Below are positions 34,162-42,966 of a DNA stretch of 64,000 nt, in pieces (position 1 is the first letter of the stretch; each line of letters opens with the position of its first letter). The translations under genes and the position numbers were made by a program. Where the stretch lies: NCBI RefSeq assembly GCF_025144145.1, contig NZ_CP083546.1:2558501-2622500 (forward strand), read 5' to 3'. The notes under the pieces were generated by a model. The model ran no database searches. It saw only the letters and a program-made list of their open reading frames with translations, and was not told the origin of the DNA. The stretch comes from Leisingera sp. M658 (GTDB lineage Bacteria > Pseudomonadota > Alphaproteobacteria > Rhodobacterales > Rhodobacteraceae).

Positions 34162-35769
34162 ATGTTGGACACCGCTTCGAACCACCCCGAACTGCCGCCC
34201 GAAATTGCCCGCCGCCGGACCTTTGCGATCATTTCGCACCCGGACGCCGGCAAGACCACGCTGACTGAAAAGTTCCTGCTGTACGGCGGTGCGATTCAGA
34301 TGGCCGGGCAGGTGCGCGCCAAGGGTGAGGCGCGGCGCACGCGCTCGGACTTCATGCAGATGGAAAAGGACCGCGGAATCTCGGTCTCCGCCTCGGCAAT
34401 GTCATTTGATTTCAGCGGCTTCCGCTTTAACCTGGTGGATACGCCCGGCCACTCGGACTTTTCCGAGGACACCTACCGCACGCTGACTGCGGTGGATGCG
34501 GCAGTGATGGTGATCGACGGCGCCAAAGGCGTGGAAAGCCAGACCCAAAAGCTGTTTGAAGTCTGCCGTCTGCGCGACCTTCCGATCCTGACTTTCTGTA
34601 ACAAGATGGACCGCGAAAGCCGGGACACCTTTGAGATCATTGATGAGATCCAGCAGAACCTGGCGATTGACGTGACACCTGCCAGCTGGCCGATTGGCGT
34701 GGGCCGCGAATTTATCGGCTGTTATGACATGCTGCGCGACCGGCTGGAGCTGATGGACCGCGCCGACCGCAACAAGGTTGCAGAAAGCATTGAGATTAAC
34801 GGCTTGGACGACCCAAGGCTGGCTGAACATGTGCCGGAACACCTGCTGGAACAGCTGTTGGAAGAGGTCGAGATGGCCCGCGAGCTGTTGCCCGCGCTGG
34901 ACCCTCAATCGGTGCTGGAGGGGCATATGACCCCGATCTGGTTCGGCTCGGCGATCAACTCCTTCGGGGTGAAGGAGCTGATGGACGGTATCGGCGCCTA
35001 TGGCCCCGAACCGCAGCCGCAATCCGCCCAGCCCCGCCAGGTGGCGCCGGAAGAGAAAAAGGTCGCGGGTTTCGTTTTCAAGGTGCAGGCCAATATGGAC
35101 CCCAAGCACCGCGACCGGGTGGCCTTTGTCCGCATGGCGTCGGGTCATTTCAAACGCGGAATGAAACTGACCCATGTGCGCACCAAAAAACCGATGGCGA
35201 TTTCCAACCCGGTGCTGTTCCTGGCCTCAGACCGCGAATTGGCGGAAGAAGCCTGGGCCGGCGATATCATCGGCATTCCGAACCACGGCCAGCTGCGTAT
35301 CGGCGATACGCTGACCGAGGGCGAGGCGATCAGGGTGACCGGCATCCCATCGTTTGCACCGGAACTGCTGCAAGGTGTGCGGGCGGGCGATCCGATGAAG
35401 GCCAAGCATCTGGAAAAGGCACTGATGCAGTTTGCCGAAGAAGGGGCTGCCAAAGTATTCAAGCCCTCGATCGGCTCCGGCTTCATCGTTGGCGTTGTCG
35501 GCCAGTTGCAGTTCGAGGTTCTCGCCTCACGGATTGAGATGGAATACGGCCTGCCGGTGCGGTTTGAGGCCAGCCAGTTCACCTCGGCCCGCTGGGTCAA
35601 CGGGGAGCGGGCAGCAGTGGACAAGTTCACCAACGCCAACAAGCAGCATATCGCCCATGATCACGACGGCGATGTCGTCTACCTTACGCGGCTGCAATGG
35701 GACATTGACCGGGTGGTGCGCGACTATCCGGACTTGAAACTGACCGCGACCAAGGAAATGATGGTCTGA
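34162..35769 (+). CDS. prfC: Peptide chain release factor 3
   Basis: A 535-residue translational GTPase that recycles RF1/RF2 after peptide release. G1 is ISHPDAGKTTLTEKF (about 25-37), switch RDRGIS-type VSASAMSFDF, G3 DTPGHSDFSEDTYRTL, G4 FCNKMDRE. The length and C-terminal domains match E. coli PrfC. ATG 34162 begins MLDTASNHPELPPEI; the open frame further upstream is the shadow of the divergent hybrid kinase. It is divergent from that kinase across about 140 bases. Confidence 0.96.
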   Translation: MLDTASNHPELPPEIARRRTFAIISHPDAGKTTLTEKFLLYGGAIQMAGQVRAKGEARRTRSDFMQMEKDRGISVSASAMSFDFSGFRFNLVDTPGHSDFSEDTYRTLTAVDAAVMVIDGAKGVESQTQKLFEVCRLRDLPILTFCNKMDRESRDTFEIIDEIQQNLAIDVTPASWPIGVGREFIGCYDMLRDRLELMDRADRNKVAESIEINGLDDPRLAEHVPEHLLEQLLEEVEMARELLPALDPQSVLEGHMTPIWFGSAINSFGVKELMDGIGAYGPEPQPQSAQPRQVAPEEKKVAGFVFKVQANMDPKHRDRVAFVRMASGHFKRGMKLTHVRTKKPMAISNPVLFLASDRELAEEAWAGDIIGIPNHGQLRIGDTLTEGEAIRVTGIPSFAPELLQGVRAGDPMKAKHLEKALMQFAEEGAAKVFKPSIGSGFIVGVVGQLQFEVLASRIEMEYGLPVRFEASQFTSARWVNGERAAVDKFTNANKQHIAHDHDGDVVYLTRLQWDIDRVVRDYPDLKLTATKEMMV

Positions 35770-35811
35770 CAGAAACGCAGTATTTAGAAAAACAGCGCAT
35801 TGAAACCCGTC

Positions 35812-36567
35812 ATGGACCTGGATCAACAGAACTACCCTGGCGGTTTTTTTGCGCTGATGCGGCGGCTGGAGACGCGCGAGGCGCCTTTCGACGATCCGCT
35901 GTCGGTGCTGCCGCCCCCGGACGTTGATCTGAATGCACTTAAGGCAGCGTTGGTCTCCTGCGCACCTGACATGGACAGCATGCCGGAAAACCGCAGGCAT
36001 GCGTTGCGCAAGCAGGCGATTTTACGCGCTGAGTTTGCTGGCCAGCCTGAAATTTGGGCGCTTCATGCAGTTTGCATTGCCATTCTGCGCAGGCGCGCCG
36101 CTCCGCCGCAGGCGCGGCAGTTGTTTCTGCGGATCTGGTCGGAACAGGGCGACGCGCTGGCCCGCGAACTGCCAGTGCGCTGGATGATATCGGCAGCGGC
36201 TACATTTGCCGATCATGGGGAAACCATAGACCAACGCTTGGGCGGACAGGGGCTGATGCTGCTGTTCGACCTGATCAAGCTTCACGACAGTGAGCGCCGT
36301 CAGAGCGGGCAGAAAAACAGCGTTGGCTTTCCCCGGACCCGCGGCGGTTCAAAGCCGGACGATCTGGGCTTTGGCTTGGAGCCCTATTCACTGCCAAGCG
36401 GGGATTTGGACAAGAACATGCTGGCCCGGCTGTGGCGCTATGCCGAGAATGACGCGGTTCTCCGGCCTTTGGGAACACGCATGCTGCAGATGGTCATGAA
36501 TGATCCGCGCAGCATCTTCGCCCGGATCCAACGCTATAAGGACAGGCCCGCCTCTGATGAGCGGTGA
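35812..36567 (+). CDS. Hypothetical protein upstream of a glycosyltransferase
   Basis: A 251-residue soluble protein that I do not recognise. It is rich in helices, with LKAALVSCAPDMDSMPENRR and HALRKQAILRAEFAGQPEIW, then LRRRAAPPQARQLFLRIW and a stretch LLFDLIKLHDSERRQ. The ATG at 35812 is preceded by a TTG at 35800, also in frame. Its last 11 bases overlap the start of the glycosyltransferase, indicating co-translation and perhaps a joint role in a glycan pathway. Confidence 0.75.
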   Translation: MDLDQQNYPGGFFALMRRLETREAPFDDPLSVLPPPDVDLNALKAALVSCAPDMDSMPENRRHALRKQAILRAEFAGQPEIWALHAVCIAILRRRAAPPQARQLFLRIWSEQGDALARELPVRWMISAAATFADHGETIDQRLGGQGLMLLFDLIKLHDSERRQSGQKNSVGFPRTRGGSKPDDLGFGLEPYSLPSGDLDKNMLARLWRYAENDAVLRPLGTRMLQMVMNDPRSIFARIQRYKDRPASDER

Positions 36568-37501
36568 GCAGATCAAATGGGGTGTCGTCAGCACCATCAA
36601 GGCAGACGCAGGCGATATCCTGACCTTTGCGGCCCATCACCTTGAGGCCGGGGCGCACAGACTGTTTCTGTATCTGGACGCCCCCTGCCCGGACGCTTTT
36701 CCGCATCTGAAAGCACACCCCAAGATCCGGGTCACCGAATGCAACGAGACCTACTGGCGGCGGATGGGCCGACGGCCGGTCAAGCACCAGGTACGGCAAT
36801 CGGCAAACGCCAGCCGCGCCTACCAGCGTCAGGCCGGGGATGTGGACTGGCTGTTGCACTGCGACGTGGACGAATTCCTGTGGTCTGCAGGGTCTGTTGC
36901 CGCCCGGCTGGCGGCGCTGCCGTCTGACACCCGCTGTGCCCGGGTGCGCCCGGTTGAGGCCCTGGCGGGCGGCGGCGGCACGGCATTCAAAGGATATCTC
37001 CCGGTCGCTGACCAGGACACCCGCGCTGCGCGGCTGTACCCGCAGTTCGGCAAACATCTTAAGGGCGGTTTTCTAAGCCATGTCCAAGGCAAACTGTTTA
37101 CCCGCACCGGCATCGACGGCCTGGAGATTCGGATTCACAATATTTTGCTGGACGGCGGCATGAATCCCGGCCAGGCCGAACTGGACGGCTTGGATCTGTG
37201 CCATTTTCATGCCGCGGACTGGCAAAGCTGGATCAGCCACTACCGGTACCGGCTGCAAAAAGGCTCTTACCGGGCCGGGCTTGCCCCTTCCCGGTCACGG
37301 GAGACCGGGGGAATCACCGCGCACGAGCTGCTCAGCACGATTGAAACGGATCACGGAGAGGCCGGCCTGCGCATCTTTTTTGACGAAGTTTGCGCCGACA
37401 GCCCTGACCTGCGGAACCGCCTGCAGGCTGAGGGGCTGCTAAAGATCCGAAATCTGGATTTGGACACAAAACGGCGGAAACACTTTCCCGAATTCGGCTG
37501 A
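36557..37501 (+). CDS. Family 2-type glycosyltransferase
   Basis: A 314-residue glycosyltransferase of the PF13704 (GT2-like) type. VSTIKADAGDILTFAAHHLEAG at the start is the sugar-nucleotide-binding fold, DWLLHCDVDEFLW contains the DxD metal motif, and LCHFHAADWQSWISHYRYRL is the conserved C-terminal block. It has no membrane segment, so a cytoplasmic enzyme making surface polysaccharide or protein glycan is likely. It overlaps the preceding hypothetical by 11 bases, which fixes ATG 36557. Confidence 0.88.
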   Translation: MSGEQIKWGVVSTIKADAGDILTFAAHHLEAGAHRLFLYLDAPCPDAFPHLKAHPKIRVTECNETYWRRMGRRPVKHQVRQSANASRAYQRQAGDVDWLLHCDVDEFLWSAGSVAARLAALPSDTRCARVRPVEALAGGGGTAFKGYLPVADQDTRAARLYPQFGKHLKGGFLSHVQGKLFTRTGIDGLEIRIHNILLDGGMNPGQAELDGLDLCHFHAADWQSWISHYRYRLQKGSYRAGLAPSRSRETGGITAHELLSTIETDHGEAGLRIFFDEVCADSPDLRNRLQAEGLLKIRNLDLDTKRRKHFPEFG

Positions 37502-37683
37502 ATTGTCTCTCTGTTGCAAATGGGCGGGACAAAGGCACAGCAAAATCCGGCAATAATTGACGATCGCGCGGGATTTTGCTATGCCGCGACACGAGCCGGC
37601 AGCTGCCATCCCGCATGACCTTTGCGGAGCCGGCTGCAACACACACGCGCGGGCCAGGTCAGTGTCCGCAATGACGGATGCAT

Positions 37684-39093
37684 ATGACAAAATTCTCCGA
37701 TCTGAACCTTAATCCCAAGGTCCTCAAAGCTGTTGAGGAAGCTGGATATGAAACCCCCACTCCAATCCAGGCCGGGGCGATTCCATCCGCACTGGAGGGA
37801 CGCGACGTTCTGGGAATCGCCCAGACCGGCACCGGTAAGACTGCGTCTTTCACGCTGCCGATGATCACCCTTCTGGCGCGCGGCCGCGCCCGCGCCCGGA
37901 TGCCGCGCAGCCTGGTGCTGTGCCCCACCCGCGAGCTAGCGGCCCAGGTGGCGGAAAACTTCGACACCTATGCCAAGCATGTAAAGCTCACCAAGGCGCT
38001 GCTGATCGGCGGGGTTTCATTCAAGGAACAGGACGCGCTGATCGACAAAGGCGTCGATGTCCTGATCGCTACCCCCGGCCGCCTGCTGGACCATTTTGAG
38101 CGCGGCAAGCTGCTGCTCACCGGTGTGCAGATCATGGTGGTGGACGAGGCCGACCGGATGCTCGACATGGGCTTTATCCCGGATATCGAGCGGATCTTCT
38201 CGCTGACGCCGTTCACCCGCCAGACGCTGTTCTTTTCGGCCACCATGGCGCCAGAGATCGAGCGGATCACCAACACATTCCTGTCAGGCCCCGCCCGGAT
38301 CGAAGTGGCCCGCCAGGCCACTGCGTCGGAAACCATCGAACAGGCCGTCGTGCAGTTCAAAGCGTCCCGCCGCGACCGCGAAGCAACGGAAAAACGCCGG
38401 GTACTGCGCGCGCTGATTGATGGCGAGGGTGACAAGCTCACCAATGGCATCATCTTCTGCAACCGCAAAACGGATGTGGATATCGTAGCCAAATCGCTCA
38501 AGAAATACGGTTATGACGCAGCGCCGATCCATGGCGATCTGGATCAAAGCCAGCGGACCAAAACTTTGGACGGCTTCCGCGAAGGGGCCTTGCGCATCCT
38601 GGTGGCTTCGGATGTGGCCGCGCGCGGCCTTGATGTGCCCAGCGTCAGCCATGTGTTCAATTTCGATGTGCCCGGCCATGCCGAGGATTACGTCCACCGG
38701 ATCGGCCGCACAGGGCGCGCCGGCCGCGAGGGCAAGGCCATCACCATCTGTATTCCGCGCGATGACAAGGCGTTGGATGCGGTGGAAAAGCTGCTTCAGA
38801 AAGAGATCCCGCGTCTGGACAACCCGGTGAAGCCGGAACCCAAGGCGGAAAAACCCGCGCGCGCTGCCAAGCCGGAAGCGGACACCCGCGCGGCCAAGCC
38901 GGAAGCGGAAGCCCGCGAGCCCCGCAAAGAGGCGTCCCGCAGCCCCCGCAAGGACGAAACGCCTGCGCAAAAGCCCGAACGCTCTTCGGGCCGCGGTAAA
39001 TACGGTAAACGCGACGACAAATCCGTGGTCGGCATGGGCGACCATCTGCCCAGCTTCATCGCTCTCAGCTTTGCGGAACGCCGGGCCGGCTGA
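37684..39093 (+). CDS. rhlE: DEAD-box RNA helicase, RhlE-like
   Basis: A 469-residue ATP-dependent RNA helicase. Motif I AQTGTGKT (about 47-54), motif Ia PTRELAAQV, motif II VDEADRMLDMGF, motif III FSATM, and motif VI HRIGRTGRAGREG are present. The last 100 residues are Lys/Arg/Ala/Pro/Glu-rich and probably disordered, for RNA binding. ATG 37684 (MTKFSDLNLNP) is preferred; an ATG six bases earlier is in frame. A perfect terminator follows at 39120. Confidence 0.95.
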   Translation: MTKFSDLNLNPKVLKAVEEAGYETPTPIQAGAIPSALEGRDVLGIAQTGTGKTASFTLPMITLLARGRARARMPRSLVLCPTRELAAQVAENFDTYAKHVKLTKALLIGGVSFKEQDALIDKGVDVLIATPGRLLDHFERGKLLLTGVQIMVVDEADRMLDMGFIPDIERIFSLTPFTRQTLFFSATMAPEIERITNTFLSGPARIEVARQATASETIEQAVVQFKASRRDREATEKRRVLRALIDGEGDKLTNGIIFCNRKTDVDIVAKSLKKYGYDAAPIHGDLDQSQRTKTLDGFREGALRILVASDVAARGLDVPSVSHVFNFDVPGHAEDYVHRIGRTGRAGREGKAITICIPRDDKALDAVEKLLQKEIPRLDNPVKPEPKAEKPARAAKPEADTRAAKPEAEAREPRKEASRSPRKDETPAQKPERSSGRGKYGKRDDKSVVGMGDHLPSFIALSFAERRAG

Positions 39094-39119
39094 CCGTCAC
39101 TGCCAGGCATTTTTTTTGC

Positions 39120-39150
39120 AGGCCGCTCCTCCCCGGGGCGGCCTTTTTTT
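39120..39150 (+). terminator. Rho-independent terminator after the DEAD-box helicase
   Basis: AGGCCGC (39120-39126) pairs with GCGGCCT (39138-39144) and is followed by six further Ts. It lies about 27 bases past the helicase stop. Confidence 0.88.
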
Positions 39151-39308
39151 CATTGCGGCTGCAGAAGGGCGACCCACCATGCAGCTGCCGCATGGCGACC
39201 TTTGCACTTGCAGCATAACGGGTCTTCGATCTTGGGTGGCGTCAACCTGTGCAAACAGGCGTATTGCATCCGCAACACTGTAACGCGCCATTGAAATTGG
39301 GCCTCGCC

Positions 39309-39488
39309 ATGAACACCACCGACACCAACACCCTGACCATTGCACAATTCCAGGCCATTGAAGCCCGCGCCCATGAGCTGCGCGCCGAGGCTTTTGCCAA
39401 TGTGATGCGCCGCCTGTTCCGCGCTATGTTCAGCGCCCCGCGCAAGGTAGTTTCCTGCCCCAGCTGCGCCCGTCCGCTGCACGGCTGA
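39309..39488 (+). CDS. Small conserved-type hypothetical (RSP_7527/DUF1127-like)
   Basis: A 59-residue protein: MNTTDTNTLTIAQFQAIEAR, then AHELRAEAFANVMRRLFRAM, ending in a small CPSCARPLHG cysteine pair. The helix IEARAHELRAEAFAN resembles the RSP_7527-type and DUF1127-like small proteins frequent in Rhodobacteraceae. ATG 39309 is chosen; the open frame further upstream has a poor start. A strong terminator follows (39526-39568), which supports a real single-gene transcript. Its function, perhaps as a small RNA-associated protein, is unknown. Confidence 0.62.
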   Translation: MNTTDTNTLTIAQFQAIEARAHELRAEAFANVMRRLFRAMFSAPRKVVSCPSCARPLHG

Positions 39489-39525
39489 GACGTCTCGCGG
39501 CTCTGCCGGTCCAGCACCCGAATTG

Positions 39526-39568
39526 ACAACGCCGCGTGCCTAAAAAGGCCGCGGCGTTGTTGTTTCTT
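39526..39568 (+). terminator. Rho-independent terminator after the small gene
   Basis: ACAACGCCGCG and CGCGGCGTTGT form an 11-bp stem around a 13-base loop, followed by TGTTTCTT. It lies between the small gene at 39309 and the convergent rnj gene. Confidence 0.8.
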
Positions 39569-39690
39569 ACACTGTTGTTCTGCGGCAGCGCCGCGGACCC
39601 GCCAGGGTACGCGGCGCCTGGCCCAACGGGGCCTGCTGCATTTTCAATGCGGCTTGGGCCGGGCGGGAGAACCGCCCTGCCCTCGCAGGT

Positions 39691-41358
39691 TCAGCGCATG
39701 CGGCTGACGACCACCGTCACCTCGGGTTTTTTGCCGATCTCGCTATGGGCGCTTTGGCGGGCAATGCGGCGCAGCTCCTGTTCCAGCTTGTCCTCATCGC
39801 GCAGCGTCTTGGCACCGGCGCGCATCAGGAACTGGTTCAGATCCGCTTCCATAATCTCGACCAGGGCGGCGTTGGAACTGCCGGTCTCAGACAAGCCCTT
39901 GACGTCGCACCAGGGCTCGCCCAGCGGCTCGTCCTGCTCGTCCAGCAGCACAGTCACCACCACATGGCCGTTCAGCGCCATGCGGATACGGTCGCGGACA
40001 ACACCGTCCATCGCACCGTATTTGACAGATCCGTCCAGATAGGTGCGGCCGGTATCGACATAGCCGGCACTCTTGGGCGCGTCGCCGCTGAGGTCCATCA
40101 TCATACCGTTGACCACAACCGCGCTGGCAATGCCCTTTGCCTCGCCCAGACGAGCGTGCTGGCGCAGATGGCGGTGCTCGCCGTGCATCGGCACCAGCAT
40201 TCTGGGTTTCAGCAAGGTATGCATGGTTTCCAGATCCGGACCGTTGGCATGGCCGGACACATGGTAAAGGCCGGAACTGTCATCAACCACATCCACACCC
40301 ATTTCAGAGAACTGGTTGATAATGCGGATCACGCCCTTTTCATTGCCCGGGATGGTCTTGGAGGAGAACAGGAAAGTGTCGCCCTCCTTCAGCTCCAGCC
40401 CGCGGTATTTGCCGCGCGCCAGCTGTGCAGAGGCCGCGCGGCGCTCGCCCTGGCTGCCGGTGGTGATCAGCATCAGATTGTCGCGCGGCACATTACTTGC
40501 GTCTTCAGGGCTGATCACCTTGGGGAAGTCCGTCAGAACACCGGTTTCCGTCGCAGCCTCGATCATCCGGCGCATCGCCCGGCCCAGCAGCACAATCGAC
40601 CGCCCGGCCCGCACCCCGGCCTCGGCCAGGGTTTTCACCCGGGCCACGTTGGAGGCGAATGTGGTGGCGGCAACCATGCCCTTGGCTTCGGAAATCAACC
40701 GGGTGATCTCATCCGGCAGCTCTGATTCCGAACGGCCCGGATGGGTCGAGAACACATTGGTGGAATCGCAGACCAGCGCCTGGATGCCGTCCTTGGCGAT
40801 CTCTGCCCACATCTCCGGATCGAAGGGTTCCCCGACCAGCGGATTGGAATCCAGCTTGAAGTCGCCGGTATGCACCACCCGGCCTGCCGGGCTGTCGATC
40901 ACCAACCCGCCGCTTTCGGGGATTGAGTGGCTCATCGGGGCAACACCGATGGTGAAGGGACCAAGCTTGGTCACTTCGGGCCAGGCTTCAACCGTGTGCA
41001 CGTTGGCCGGATCGTGACCCGCTTCCTCCATCTTGCGGCGCGCCAGGTTGGCGGTGAAGGCACGGGCGTAGACCGGCACATTCAGGCTGGAATACATATG
41101 CGCGATGGCGCCGATGTGGTCCTCGTGCCCGTGGGTGACGAAAATCCCTTCCAGCCGGTCTACCCGCTCTTTCAGCCAGGTCATGTCCGGCATGATCAGG
41201 TCGACGCCGGGGGTGGTGTCCATATCGGGGAAGGTCACGCCCAGGTCGACCAGGATCAGGCGTTCTTTGTTCTTTGGCCCGTAGCCGTAGACATAGGCAT
41301 TCATGCCAATTTCACCCGCCCCGCCGAGGGGCAGATAGATCAATCTTTCACTGCTCAT
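39691..41358 (-). CDS. rnj: Ribonuclease J
   Basis: A 555-residue beta-CASP metallo-beta-lactamase nuclease with 5' exonuclease and endonuclease activity in RNA processing. The zinc motif HGHEDH lies at about residues 76-81 (VTHGHEDHIGAIAHM); the beta-CASP region contains TGSQGERRAA and the C-terminal block GHANGPDLETMHTLLKPRMLVPMHGE. Length matches alphaproteobacterial RNase J. Its ATG overlaps the coaX stop by four bases (41355-41358), so coaX and rnj are coupled. Confidence 0.95.
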   Translation of the reverse strand: MSSERLIYLPLGGAGEIGMNAYVYGYGPKNKERLILVDLGVTFPDMDTTPGVDLIMPDMTWLKERVDRLEGIFVTHGHEDHIGAIAHMYSSLNVPVYARAFTANLARRKMEEAGHDPANVHTVEAWPEVTKLGPFTIGVAPMSHSIPESGGLVIDSPAGRVVHTGDFKLDSNPLVGEPFDPEMWAEIAKDGIQALVCDSTNVFSTHPGRSESELPDEITRLISEAKGMVAATTFASNVARVKTLAEAGVRAGRSIVLLGRAMRRMIEAATETGVLTDFPKVISPEDASNVPRDNLMLITTGSQGERRAASAQLARGKYRGLELKEGDTFLFSSKTIPGNEKGVIRIINQFSEMGVDVVDDSSGLYHVSGHANGPDLETMHTLLKPRMLVPMHGEHRHLRQHARLGEAKGIASAVVVNGMMMDLSGDAPKSAGYVDTGRTYLDGSVKYGAMDGVVRDRIRMALNGHVVVTVLLDEQDEPLGEPWCDVKGLSETGSSNAALVEIMEADLNQFLMRAGAKTLRDEDKLEQELRRIARQSAHSEIGKKPEVTVVVSRMR

Positions 41359-42137
41359 GCGTCAGTACCATTATCCTTGTTGTATTTATGAATGATCTGC
41401 AGCCCATGCATGGTGAGGTCATCCTCAAATGCGTCGAACAGATCAGCGGATTGCTGGAACAAAGGCGCCAGCCCGCCTGTCGAGATTACTTTCATCGCCA
41501 CGCCGCGCTCGGTCTTGATCCGGGTGCAGATCTCGCGGACGAGGCCGACATAGCCCCAGAACACGCCGGACTGCATACAGGCGACGGTGTTGGTTCCGAT
41601 GACATTTTCAGGTTTGGTGATGTCCACATGCGGCAAGGCGGCGGCAGCCTGGTGCAGGGCCTCAAGGCTCAGGTTCACGCCGGGCGCAATCACCCCGCCG
41701 ACATAGGCGCCATCCTCGGCCACCACATCAAATGTTGTGGCGGTGCCAAAATCCACCACAATCAGATTGCCGCCATAAAGGTCAAAGCCGGATACCGTGT
41801 TGACCAGCCGGTCGGGGCCGACGGCGGTGCCTTCGTCCACCCGCACCGCGACGGGCAGCAGGCAACCAGGCTTGCCCACCACCAGGGGGCGCGTGCTGAA
41901 ATAGCGGTCCGCCAAAACCCGCAGGTTGAACACCACCCGCGGCACGGTCGAGGAAATGATCATGTCGGTGATATCCGCCTCGATCCCCTGCAGCCGCATC
42001 AGTGTGTTGAGCCAGACATAGTATTGGTCGGCAGTGCGCTGCCAGTCGGTGGCGGTGCGCCACATGCCAACGAACTTCTCGCCGTCGTAGATTGAGAAGA
42101 CGGTATTGGTATTGCCGCAGTCAACTGCCAGAAGCAT
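41355..42137 (-). CDS. coaX: Type III pantothenate kinase
   Basis: A 260-residue kinase for the first step of coenzyme A synthesis. Motifs: ALAVDCGNTNTVFS-type start LLAVDCGNTNTVFSIYDG, GPDRLVNTVSG, and DFGTATTFDVV; the GGVIAPG segment contacts pantothenate. The ATG at 42137 lies 12 bases after the birA stop, and the end overlaps rnj. The order birA-coaX-rnj after the nuo genes is common in Rhodobacteraceae. Confidence 0.95.
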   Translation of the reverse strand: MLLAVDCGNTNTVFSIYDGEKFVGMWRTATDWQRTADQYYVWLNTLMRLQGIEADITDMIISSTVPRVVFNLRVLADRYFSTRPLVVGKPGCLLPVAVRVDEGTAVGPDRLVNTVSGFDLYGGNLIVVDFGTATTFDVVAEDGAYVGGVIAPGVNLSLEALHQAAAALPHVDITKPENVIGTNTVACMQSGVFWGYVGLVREICTRIKTERGVAMKVISTGGLAPLFQQSADLFDAFEDDLTMHGLQIIHKYNKDNGTDA

Positions 42138-42149
42138 TGCTGCCCTTTC

Positions 42150-42896
42150 CTAGAAATAGATGTCGGCCGCGGGAATGCTGACGCGGCCCTTGGCAGTGTT
42201 TAGGACAAGGTTGCCGTTGGCGTCCACTGTTTCAAAAGTGCCTTCGGTCTCGGAACTAGCGGTGCGGGCGGTGATCACCTCGCCCAGCTTGGCGGCGCGC
42301 GCCAGCCATGCGGTGCGAATCGGTTCAAAACCATAGGTGCTGAATTGTTGCTCATAGCGTGCAAAGGCGCCGGCCACTGCTTCCAGAAACTCCTCCGGCG
42401 AGACCTGAACGCCGGTTTCCGACAACAGCGACACTGGCCAGACCGCGCCGGGTTCCAGCCATTCCTTCATCGGGGTTTCAACCAGATTGACACCGATGCC
42501 GACAAACAGGTGGGTGACCCCCTGCCCGTTGCCAGCACTTTCCAGCAGGATCCCCGCCAGCTTGCCGCCTTTTAGCAGCACATCGTTGGGCCACTTCAGC
42601 GACAGGCCTTCAGTGCGGCCTGTCACGGCGACACAGGCGTCATAGACCGCCAGCGCCGCGACAAAGCTGCGCAGCGCTGCCTGATCCGGCGCGCCTTGGG
42701 GCCGCATCACCAGCGTGGCGGCGAAATTGCCCTTGGGGTCCTTCCAGTCGCGCCCGCGGCGGCCGCGCCCCTGGGTCTGGCGCAGCGCCAGGATCCATTC
42801 GGGGCCTGCCAGCTCACCGGCGATGCGGGCGGCCTCGTTCAGGGTGCTGTCGACCTCGGCAAGCACCCGTTTTCCATATTCAGCTGGCCAGCTCAT
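42150..42896 (-). CDS. birA: Biotin--acetyl-CoA-carboxylase ligase
   Basis: A 248-residue enzyme that attaches biotin to carboxylase biotin domains such as that of the MCC alpha subunit at the right edge. The ATP/biotin loop GRGRRGRDW, the WPNDVLLKGGKLAGILLES block and the GIGVNLVET stretch are typical. It lacks the N-terminal DNA-binding domain of E. coli BirA, so it is an enzyme only. The ATG at 42896 (MSWPAEYGKR) has AAGGA six bases upstream; an ATG at 42902 directly abuts that site and is less likely. Confidence 0.94.
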   Translation of the reverse strand: MSWPAEYGKRVLAEVDSTLNEAARIAGELAGPEWILALRQTQGRGRRGRDWKDPKGNFAATLVMRPQGAPDQAALRSFVAALAVYDACVAVTGRTEGLSLKWPNDVLLKGGKLAGILLESAGNGQGVTHLFVGIGVNLVETPMKEWLEPGAVWPVSLLSETGVQVSPEEFLEAVAGAFARYEQQFSTYGFEPIRTAWLARAAKLGEVITARTASSETEGTFETVDANGNLVLNTAKGRVSIPAADIYF

Positions 42897-42917
42897 CTGC
42901 ATTCCTTAGAAAGTGCG

Positions 42918-42945
42918 AAAGGCCCGGTCACGCGACCGGGCCTTT
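42918..42945 (-). terminator. Terminator after nuoN
   Basis: AAAGGCCCGGTC and GACCGGGCCTTT form a perfect 12-bp stem with loop ACGC, placed between the nuoN stop (42967) and birA. The T tail is short (three), yet the stem is strong; it is the likely end of the nuo transcript. Confidence 0.8.
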
Positions 42946-42966
42946 TCAGCCTGCCTGAAAAGCAGA

